NCBI RefSeq assembly: GCF_001509795.1
Contig: NZ_LLZN01000059.1
Coordinates: 1-64,000, forward strand
Direction: 5' to 3'
DNA length: 64,000 nucleotides
Source of the DNA: Streptomyces sp. NRRL WC-3605
GTDB lineage: Bacteria; Actinomycetota; Actinomycetes; Streptomycetales; Streptomycetaceae
Made by a program: the position numbers and the translations under genes. Shown piece by piece: positions 58,326-64,000 of this stretch. A model generated the notes under the pieces. It was not told where the DNA came from. It did not search any database and saw only the letters and a list, made by a program, of their open reading frames with translations. The first letter of the stretch is position 1. The number at the start of each line of letters is the position of its first letter.

Positions 58326-58416
58326 CTGTGCTGCCTTTCGCTGAGGTTGTTCGGTGTGGGGGCCGGTGGCGCGGGCGGGGATTCCCGCCCCCGCCCGCGT
58401 CACCGGCGTCTGTGGG
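58326..58416 (-). repeat. start-associated element E6
   Basis: A hairpin with core GGCGGGAATCCCCGCC, then CACACCGAACAACCTCAGCG, then the AAAGG ribosome site and ATG 58325. Confidence 0.75.
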
Positions 58417-58986
58417 TCAGCGGCAGGTGGGGCTGCCGTAGACCAGGCAGCCGTGCCGCTTGTGGGTCATGAACTCCAGGTGGTCCCGGCACATGCGGGG
58501 CGTCCACGGCGTGGAGATCGGGAAGTAGGTGCAGCCGTCGGGGTCTTGCTGGGCGGCCCGGGCGGCCTCGTCGCCGTCGTACAGCTCGCCGTCACTGCCG
58601 CCGTCCGCGATGCGGATGGCGACCCACCCGTGGCCGCCGCCTTCCAGGTGCCTGTCGATGACCTCGACCATCCGGGCGGCGGCGTTGAACAGGGCGTAGT
58701 CGAGACGGGCGATGCCGGCGGCGTGCGCGTGGCTGACGGCCCGGAGGGCCAGCAGGCTCAGCGACTCCGACCCGGCGTCCAGGACGGAGCCCATCAGCTC
58801 GTCCCACTGCAGCTCGCGCTCGACCGGGTGGTCGGCCTGGCGCTCGACGTGCACCACGCGCCGCTCGGGGATCCGGTCCTCGCGCATGTGCTCGGCCCAG
58901 GTGGTGAACGGATCGCGGTCGTCGGCGATGACGAGGTACACGTCCGGACGCTTCACCCAGTGGGCGGGCACCTGGTTGATGGTCAT
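58417..58986 (-). CDS. unknown protein (189 aa)
   Basis: ATG 58986. Contains YLVIADDRDPFTTWAEHM, VRELQ-like VERELQWDELMGSVLD and WVAIRIADGGSDGELYDGDE, and ends CLVYGSPTCR. It may have a nucleotide- or cofactor-binding fold at the start, but nothing is firmly recognised. E3 operon. Confidence 0.5.
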   Translation of the reverse strand: MTINQVPAHWVKRPDVYLVIADDRDPFTTWAEHMREDRIPERRVVHVERQADHPVERELQWDELMGSVLDAGSESLSLLALRAVSHAHAAGIARLDYALFNAAARMVEVIDRHLEGGGHGWVAIRIADGGSDGELYDGDEAARAAQQDPDGCTYFPISTPWTPRMCRDHLEFMTHKRHGCLVYGSPTCR

Positions 58987-59075
58987 GAAAAGTGGGCCCT
59001 TCGTTGTTGAGGTTGCTCGGCGAGCCGCCGGGTGGGCGGGGATTCCCGCCCCCGCCCACCCGGCGGGATCAGATG
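58987..59075 (-). repeat. start-associated element E7
   Basis: A hairpin with core GGCGGGAATCCCCGCC, then CGCCGAGCAACCTCAACAACG and GAAGGG before ATG 58986. Confidence 0.75.
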
Positions 59076-59354
59076 TCAGGCCCGGTGGGCCGGGTTGGTG
59101 ATCACACGGAACGCGGTGCCGTTGCCGCCGATCAGGACCACACCACGGGCGAGCTCGGCCACGCGCGCGGGAATCTCGCCGTCCTGGAAGCCAGCCCTCT
59201 CCAGCTGGAACCACAGGCAGCCCGCCACGTCCTGGGGCTCGGTCGTCCAGTCGCCCTCGGCTGCGGTGATCCACTCCGCGCCCATCGGGCGCCACTGCCC
59301 CAAGTGCTTCGAGGCCTTCCATTCCGCGGGCCACCCGGCCCTAACGTCGGTCAT
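59076..59354 (-). CDS. unknown 92-aa protein
   Basis: ATG 59354; the first gene of the E3 operon. Contains WITAAEGDWTTEPQDVAGCL, FQDGEIPARVAELARGVV and ends with NPAHRA. No family recognised. The composition is like the other small proteins of the operon. Confidence 0.5.
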   Translation of the reverse strand: MTDVRAGWPAEWKASKHLGQWRPMGAEWITAAEGDWTTEPQDVAGCLWFQLERAGFQDGEIPARVAELARGVVLIGGNGTAFRVITNPAHRA

Positions 59355-59469
59355 CTGTACGCCTTTCGCTGAGGTTGCTCGGTGTGGGCTCCGCGAGCCC
59401 GGCGCCGGGCCGGGATTCCCGCCCCGTTCCGACACTGCTAATTCAATCAGGTTTTGGGGTGTGGGTCAA
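59355..59469 (-). promoter_or_regulatory. promoter-leader element E3
   Basis: TTGACC (59464-59469), 17 bases, TTGAAT (59441-59446), then TAGCAGTGTCGGA and a leader with the GGCGGGAATCCC core and CACACCGAGCAACCTCAGCG. This is the promoter of the six-gene unit that runs to 54910. The first 40 bases match E1 and E2 almost exactly. Confidence 0.8.
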
Positions 59470-59510
59470 GCTAAAAGCCCAGCTCAGACGGCCCTTTTGC
59501 AGCTCGATCC

Positions 59511-59800
59511 GGCGTCCAGACGCCACACGGCCCGCCGGTCGGGGTGCTCCCTCCGCGGCCGGGCAGGCGTCAGCCGACCGCGGGCCGTTCCGGGGTGCCG
59601 GGCTCGCGCTTGCGCGACCGCCGCAGGCGGCTTGGCCTGGCGGCCCGGTGCGGGCTGTGGTCCCCTCGGGTGCCCGGCCGCGGAGGGAGCACCCCGGCCA
59701 CCCACCCCCGAGCCCACCCGCTCACCTCAAGATCACTCCCGGCCCCCGCCCCCTCTGTGGAGGGCCGGGGGGTGTGGGGGGCGGAGCCCCCTGCATCACG
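59511..59800. repeat. about 290-bp direct repeat R2
   Basis: Direct repeat of R1 (52599-52893), in the same orientation relative to its E promoter. It also contains the two G-runs (GGGGGG-TGT-GGGGGG), which could fold as a quadruplex or, on the other strand, resist polymerases. Confidence 0.8.
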
Positions 59801-59838
59801 GCAGACGGCGGGAGTACGGCAAGAACGCCGCACCCCCG

Positions 59839-59904
59839 CCCTGTTGTGCCGGAACAACGCGATGCGGGCGCGAAGGGGGCTGTTGTTGGGTCGACACAAC
59901 AGGG
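59839..59904 (-). terminator. 10-bp inverted repeat past the DUF2637 gene
   Basis: CCCTGTTGTG (59839-59848) and CACAACAGGG (59895-59904), perfect arms with a 46-base loop, just past the DUF2637 gene stop. It may end that transcript. Confidence 0.5.
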
Positions 59905-59909
59905 CGCGG

Positions 59910-61379
59910 TCAGGTGATGTGGTCCTCGCGCCATTCCTTCATCGCCTTGGACACCGTGGCCGGCGCGACACCGATCCGCTCGGCGAACTTCGCCTGGGAG
60001 GGCGGCGGCTGCTCGGTCTCCTTGGCCCGGAGGAAGTCCTCGGCCAGACGCCGGCGTCCGGCCCGGTCCTCGGTGTAGCGCTCGCCCGGGTGTTCGCGTC
60101 CCTCCCCGACCGCGAAGCCGACGGCTCCTTCGCGGTAGCCGTTCGCACCGTTCACGGTGGAGCTGCCCGCGTACGCGAAAGCATTCGCGGCGAGCGACGC
60201 GGCGTTCGCGCCCACCAGTTCGCGGTCGCCGTTCGCGACGGGTCCGGCCGGGCTGTACGGGGCGGGCACGGTGCTCCTGACGACCGATCGCGCGGGGGCG
60301 GCCGCAGGGACCGATGCGCGTTCGCGGTGCGATTCGCGCAGGTCAGCGCCAATTGGAGGGGTCGCGTCGGTGACCGCGAACGCCGGGTGTTCGCTTGCCG
60401 GTCCTCCGGGCGTTCGCACGGTCTCCATGCCGGTGAGGTGACTGTTCGCGGCGGCCGGTCCCACCGGCCCGGCGTTCACGCTCGGCACCTCGACGCCGTT
60501 CGCGGCGTTCACGGTGTTCGCGGCGCCGTCGAGCGGGGTCGCGTTCGCGCGGTCGGTGTTCGCGGCGTTCGCGCGATCGGTGTTCGCGCGATCGGCGTTC
60601 GCGGGGAACAGCTCGGCGTTCGCGATCAGCTGGGCGGGGATCGGGAGACCTCGGCCGGCGTCGCGCATGGCGCGCAGCTCGACGGGGCGGGCCTTCTGCT
60701 TCCACTTCCTGCCGTACTTCTCGCGCAGCTCGTCGCGCAAGGTGAGCCGGTCGCGCTCCAGGTCGAGCGCTTCGGCGCGGGTGTAGACATCCCACAGCCT
60801 CATGCGCCGCCACACGCCGAACGTCGGCAGGGGTGCGAGGACCCAGCGGGCGATGCCGAGCGGCTCGAACTGGCGGCCGTCGGCGATGCGGGCACGGCGG
60901 GCGATGGCCCGGCGCAGGGCCTCGGTGATGACCACGACCAGTCCGGGCATCGTGGCGTGGGCGGCGGCCTCGACGTAGTCCATCCATCCGGCGGAGCCGT
61001 CCGGCGGCCACCCGCTGGAGGCGTTGAACACGACGGTGGCCACGGTCAGCACCCAGGCGAACCACCGCAGGATCGGGGCCGGGGTGCGGATCGCGCACAG
61101 GAACAGATCCGCGGCGATCAGCCCGATGATCCCGACATCGATGCCGACAGGGAAGACGTACGAGAACCAGCCCCACCCCCAGCCGAGCGCCAGGTCGCGA
61201 ACGGAGCGGTAGCTACCGGTGAAGCCGATGACCGCAAGAGCGAGGGCGTTGACCGCGACGACGGCGGCGGAGGCCAGCAGGCCTCCTCGGATGGGGACCA
61301 GGGCGTCGCCGTCGGCGGCGGTGCTGCTGGCGGGTATCGGCGGTCGTCGCTCAGCGCCGGTCACCGCGTGCGTGGTCAC
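59910..61379 (-). CDS. DUF2637 membrane protein with C-terminal HTH
   Basis: 489 aa from GTG 61379. The N-terminal 170 residues hold four hydrophobic segments with the DUF2637 layout (SYRSVRDLALGWGWGWFSYV, FPVGIDVGIIGLIAADLF). Next comes an Asn-Ala repeat tract rich in NADRANTDRANAA units, then a Ser/Pro linker, and at 460-485 AKFAERIGVAPATVSKAM, a helix-turn-helix. DUF2637 proteins recur on actinobacterial conjugative plasmids, often near the transfer control region. The fusion of four membrane segments to an HTH suggests a membrane-bound regulator or a partition-type protein. It opens the 3' flank of R2. Confidence 0.8.
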   Translation of the reverse strand: MTTHAVTGAERRPPIPASSTAADGDALVPIRGGLLASAAVVAVNALALAVIGFTGSYRSVRDLALGWGWGWFSYVFPVGIDVGIIGLIAADLFLCAIRTPAPILRWFAWVLTVATVVFNASSGWPPDGSAGWMDYVEAAAHATMPGLVVVITEALRRAIARRARIADGRQFEPLGIARWVLAPLPTFGVWRRMRLWDVYTRAEALDLERDRLTLRDELREKYGRKWKQKARPVELRAMRDAGRGLPIPAQLIANAELFPANADRANTDRANAANTDRANATPLDGAANTVNAANGVEVPSVNAGPVGPAAANSHLTGMETVRTPGGPASEHPAFAVTDATPPIGADLRESHRERASVPAAAPARSVVRSTVPAPYSPAGPVANGDRELVGANAASLAANAFAYAGSSTVNGANGYREGAVGFAVGEGREHPGERYTEDRAGRRRLAEDFLRAKETEQPPPSQAKFAERIGVAPATVSKAMKEWREDHIT

Positions 61380-61476
61380 GGCGGGACACTCTCCTCGTTC
61401 TCGCGGGCAAGGTGATCAGCACCGTACGCCGAAGTGGCGTACGAGCGGAGGACTCGGAGCCTTAGGCATGGAGAAG

Positions 61477-61502
61477 GCCCCCGCCGAAAACCGGCGAAGG
61501 CC
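61477..61502 (-). terminator. hairpin between the 61529 gene and the DUF2637 gene
   Basis: A GC stem of GGCC...CGCCG/CGGCG...GGCC type lies 27 bases beyond the small gene on the minus strand. It is a reasonable terminator. Confidence 0.55.
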
Positions 61503-61528
61503 ACCAAATCAACTCGAAGGGTGTGCCG

Positions 61529-61702
61529 CTACTTGCGGCGCGTCCGCATCGCGGCCGCGCCACCCCAGGCGACGCCGGCGAAGGTGAGCACGTCCTTGGC
61601 CGCGCCGAACTCGCCCATCAGCAGCAGCACGATCGCGATGACGAACGCCACGGCCCCGAGGACCGCGAGTCCGGGGGTCGCGGCTAAGCGCTGTCTGACC
61701 AT
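61529..61702 (-). CDS. 57-aa membrane microprotein with a TTA codon
   Basis: ATG 61702; no good ribosome site, so it may be coupled to the XRE gene just upstream. One long hydrophobic stretch (about 11-31) then AKDVLTFAGVAWGGAAAMRT. Codon 6 is TTA, a leucine codon that in Streptomyces depends on bldA tRNA and is mostly used in development- or secondary-metabolism-linked genes. No family recognised. Confidence 0.5.
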   Translation of the reverse strand: MVRQRLAATPGLAVLGAVAFVIAIVLLLMGEFGAAKDVLTFAGVAWGGAAAMRTRRK

Positions 61703-61740
61703 CAGGCAAAGCGCCAGCGCGGCGCCTGGGTGGTTGGAGG

Positions 61741-62412
61741 CTACGGCCGGGACTTAGCGGTGTCCTCGTAGATCTCGACAACGTCGCGTGCCTGCCAGGC
61801 CAGCCGGTAGGCGAGGGCGATGACCTGGAAGATTTCGGCCGTGCTCGGCAGTTCCTTGTCGGGGAACTGGGACTGGACGTGGTGGTAGTGGACCGCGTCG
61901 GCAACGGCGGTGACGCCGGCGGGGAGCAGGCCGTCCTTCTCGGCGCGCTGGTAGGTCTGCACGACGTTCGATGACCAGTTTCCCGGGATGTCGCCGTAGT
62001 AGCAGTGCGCGAGTTGTAGGGCGCACACGCGCAGGACCTCCCAGCTCGATGCGATGGCCCGCTTCGGATCCGTCGGCGCGACCGCGACCGCGTCCTCCAG
62101 GCTCATGCCGGTGGTGATCTCGGGGATGTCGGCACCGGGGCGCACGGAGGTGAGCCAGTCGGGTACCGGCTGCACTGCGGCTGGCCGGCCGCGCGCCGCG
62201 ACCCATCGCTCACGAAGGTCGTCGGTGTCCGCGCCGAGCGCAGCGGCGAGCTTGTCGACGAGCGGCCAGGTGGGCAGTCGCCGTCCGGCGAAGGCCTCGC
62301 TGATCGTGCTCTTGCCGTACCCGGTCCGTGCCGCCATCTGACGGGTCGAGGGGGCGCCCGCCGCGGCGTGCAACTGGCGGAGCTGGTGGGCGAAGGCCTC
62401 AACTGCGGTCAC
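61741..62412 (-). CDS. XRE-type transcriptional regulator
   Basis: 223 aa from GTG 62412 with GGAGGT before it. Residues 20-55 (STRQMAARTGYGKSTISEAF) are the HTH; the rest is a long helical domain with a PDWLTSVRPG start and a C-terminal LAYRLAWQARDVVEIYED, which resembles the output domains of large Streptomyces XRE regulators. It is divergent from the sigma-like gene at 62724. The shared region holds six copies of a TGTCCGG-type box, a likely binding array. Confidence 0.75.
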   Translation of the reverse strand: MTAVEAFAHQLRQLHAAAGAPSTRQMAARTGYGKSTISEAFAGRRLPTWPLVDKLAAALGADTDDLRERWVAARGRPAAVQPVPDWLTSVRPGADIPEITTGMSLEDAVAVAPTDPKRAIASSWEVLRVCALQLAHCYYGDIPGNWSSNVVQTYQRAEKDGLLPAGVTAVADAVHYHHVQSQFPDKELPSTAEIFQVIALAYRLAWQARDVVEIYEDTAKSRP

Positions 62413-62723
62413 AGCAACCTCCGGTGGTGCGTCTGCGCCCGCCCAGCGTAGAGGCGTCCGGTGTCCCTGTCCGGCTCTGTCCGGGAACCGTCCGGACAGC
62501 GCCGCAACTGTGCCGGAGTGCTGTCCGGACACCCGCCGGACACGGTTTCGTTGACATTGCCGCCCCGTAATTGGCCCCCGCCGAAAAGGGATATGGGCGT
62601 CCGGCGATGACTTTCGGCGTCACTTTTAAGGAATCTCGGTCCCGCTCTGCATATACGAGGCGACAGACACGTTAGAACCAGCTTCGACCCTCGGGTCATG
62701 CGGACGCGGAGACAAGGAAGAAC
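62413..62723. promoter_or_regulatory. divergent regulatory region with TGTCCGG array
   Basis: No gene lies here. TGTCCGG or its complement CCGGACA occurs around 62455, 62468-62474, 62478-62484, 62490-62498, 62522-62531 (the palindrome TGTCCGGACA) and 62536-62542. TTGACA at 62551-62556 may be a promoter, and CATATACG and GTTAGAACC lie closer to the sigma-like gene. The array suggests cooperative binding by the XRE protein or an iteron-type origin. Confidence 0.65.
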
Positions 62724-63587
62724 ATGCGCTTCAACGACACGGGGGGCCCGGACACCCACGCCCGGGGCTACACCAACGACACCGAGGACGACGGGCAGGA
62801 CCTGCCCGAGGACGTCCAGAACGACGTGGACCGCGTCGCCGACGCGGTCGCCGCGGGCTTCCGGGGCCCGGTCTGGCACCAAATGGCCGAGGAGCTGTAC
62901 GCCTACTCCTTCGGCCGCCTGTGCGCGGCGATGCGCCGGACGGACAAGCTCATGCGCCTGACCGCGAAGTCGAGGACTCCGCTGGCGATGACGGACGAGG
63001 ACCGCGCCACGCTGTACCGCAGCGCCCCCGACCGCGAGCATCTGGCCATCCTGACGCTCAACGTCGCCATGGAGACCTTCCCCCAGCGGCTCAAGATGGG
63101 CGGGTACGACCCCGCTCACAACCGCGGCAAGGACGGCAAGGCCTCCAACCTGACGTCGTACTTCTACGGCCGGTGCGGACTCGTCTTCCCCAGGGTCTTC
63201 TACATCTGGCGGGCCGAGCGCACGGACCGCTTCCTCCTGCACGCCGTGCGGATGGGTGATGGCGTCCTCGCTCACGCGCTCGGGCAGACGGGCCCCGAGC
63301 CGGTCCCCGAGGACGTCGGCGACCTGTGCGACGCCCTCACCGACATGATCAACAGGCTCAAGCCGCGCGACCGGGCGGTGTGGAACCTGACCGTGGACGG
63401 CCTTAGTCAGGGCGAGATAGCCGACGTGCTCGGCATCAAGGTCGGTGACGTCGAGAACGCCCGCTACCGCCTGCGCAGCCAGGTCAGGACGCGCAGGCGC
63501 AGCGGCGAGCTGTACGTCCCGCCGGGCGTCGAAGCCGAGTGGGCCCGCGCCCGCGCGATGGCCAAAGCCAGGAAGAAGGCGGCCTGA
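62724..63587 (+). CDS. sigma-70-like factor (region 4 HTH)
   Basis: 287 aa, RBS AAGGAAG. The region near 210-255 (LKPRDRAVWNLTVDGLSQGEIADVLGIK) is a sigma region-4 HTH that contacts the -35 box. The middle (TSYFYGRCGLVFPRVFYIWRAER) is not a clear region 2, so it may be a divergent ECF-like factor or an HTH regulator. It is followed at an overlap by a membrane protein gene, like sigma/anti-sigma pairs. It may read the E1-E3 promoters, which is untested. Confidence 0.7.
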   Translation: MRFNDTGGPDTHARGYTNDTEDDGQDLPEDVQNDVDRVADAVAAGFRGPVWHQMAEELYAYSFGRLCAAMRRTDKLMRLTAKSRTPLAMTDEDRATLYRSAPDREHLAILTLNVAMETFPQRLKMGGYDPAHNRGKDGKASNLTSYFYGRCGLVFPRVFYIWRAERTDRFLLHAVRMGDGVLAHALGQTGPEPVPEDVGDLCDALTDMINRLKPRDRAVWNLTVDGLSQGEIADVLGIKVGDVENARYRLRSQVRTRRRSGELYVPPGVEAEWARARAMAKARKKAA

Positions 63588-63895
63588 TGAGCACCCCGAT
63601 GCAGCAGCCGGGGCCGCCCCCCGTACCGCCGACGCCCCGGCCGGGCGCGACGCGGGTGACGGGCGCCACCGTGCTCGGCGGAGGCGCCGCGATCAGCGCG
63701 CTCACCTTCGTGGGCGCCCCCTGGTGGGTGGTCGCCGTCGCCGTGGTGCTCGCGATCGTGACGCCCGGCACGATCCTCTTCGTCCAGGCCGTCGTCCCCC
63801 AAGATTCCGAGCACAAGCGTGACCTCTGGCTGGCCCTCATCCGGTTCCTGGAACGCCGCCGGGTGCGCAGGAGGACCGGCCGGAACCGCCAGTGA
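63587..63895 (+). CDS. small membrane protein after the sigma-like gene
   Basis: 102 aa; the start overlaps the stop codon of the sigma-like gene (TGATGA). A Pro-rich N-terminus precedes two hydrophobic segments (about 23-45 and 48-67) and a basic tail. Position and coupling would fit an anti-sigma factor, but the usual anti-sigma motif is absent, so this is only a suggestion. Confidence 0.6.
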   Translation: MSTPMQQPGPPPVPPTPRPGATRVTGATVLGGGAAISALTFVGAPWWVVAVAVVLAIVTPGTILFVQAVVPQDSEHKRDLWLALIRFLERRRVRRRTGRNRQ

Positions 63896-63930
63896 GCGGC
63901 CGCTGGCGCCACCGGGCGCCACAGCACCGA

Positions 63931-63968
63931 GGAAGGGCCCGACGGTCGCGACGACCCCGGGCCCTTCC
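63931..63968 (+). terminator. terminator after the sigma-like operon
   Basis: GGAAGGGCCCG (63931-63941) pairs with CGGGCCCTTCC (63958-63968), a perfect 11-bp stem with a 16-base loop. It closes the sigma-like/membrane-protein pair near the window edge. Confidence 0.8.
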
Positions 63969-64000
63969 AGTGCAATGTGCTTCCTCCCTGGCGGGCGCCG

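Noticed and set aside
62455..62542. CRISPR array
   Set aside because: The repeat words are short (7 bases), in both orientations and without uniform spacers; they are operator-like.
1..64000. Insertion sequence with transposase and terminal repeats
   Set aside because: No DDE or IS200-type transposase motif was seen; only serine-recombinase genes occur.

Overview
The base composition (high G+C, strong third-position GC bias), leaderless -10 boxes of the form TANNNT 6-7 bases before start codons, a gamma-butyrolactone-receptor-type TetR regulator, and protein families such as DUF6233, DUF4913, DUF2637 and SCO6880 point to Streptomyces or a close relative. The window looks like accessory DNA, most likely a large (perhaps linear) conjugative plasmid or integrated conjugative element. 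No chromosomal housekeeping block, rRNA or tRNA was seen, and no telomere or replication initiator was recognised.

Left part (1-20.2 kb). A giant SNF2-like helicase protein (3777 codons, missing its N-terminal Walker A part) is followed by a recombination endonuclease VII-like HNH nuclease. Next come two overlapping zinc-ribbon microproteins, a serine recombinase with a zinc-finger N-terminus, an HTH protein with a double 28-bp operator, a secreted SH3-like protein, several small membrane proteins and a pentapeptide-repeat membrane protein. Two gene remnants (a duplicated 3' end of the pentapeptide gene and a serine-recombinase tail) show past rearrangement.

Metabolic and regulatory island (20.4-29.4 kb). 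It holds a P450 and a TetR/ArpA-like receptor on the minus strand, then an MFS exporter, an ATP-grasp ligase and a second P450 on the plus strand. A strong terminator, a 12-codon peptide gene overlapping an IclR regulator, and that regulator complete it. This looks like a small uncharacterised peptide or dipeptide biosynthetic locus.

Maintenance region (29.4-35.4 kb). A DUF6233 protein, an ATP-dependent DNA ligase convergent with Ku (a two-gene NHEJ set), an antitoxin/zeta-toxin pair, small zinc proteins and a secreted HNH nuclease lie here.

Conjugation region (35.9-50.2 kb). A tightly overlapping minus-strand operon encodes VirB6-, VirB4- and VirD4-like proteins, a SCO6880 protein and small membrane components. 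A divergent lytic transglycosylase/NlpC-P60 protein, a MOBP-type relaxase with an accessory protein and a MobC-like protein follow, with a palindrome-rich oriT candidate beside them. This is a single-strand, relaxase/type IV secretion route rather than the FtsK-like TraB route of classical Streptomyces plasmids.

Cassette region (50.3-63.9 kb). A C5-cytosine methyltransferase, a Cys-rich 603-aa protein, an HTH protein, a PAPS-reductase/DndC-like PP-loop protein and four unknown proteins are separated by eight copies of a start-associated hairpin element. Three of these carry a near-identical promoter, and two about 290-bp repeats (52.6 and 59.5 kb) bracket the array. The helicase, methyltransferase and PP-loop protein each carry a beta-clamp-like QLxLF motif, which suggests a replication-coupled DNA-modification or counter-defence module. 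The right end has a DUF2637 membrane/HTH protein, an XRE regulator beside a TGTCCGG operator array, and a sigma-like factor.
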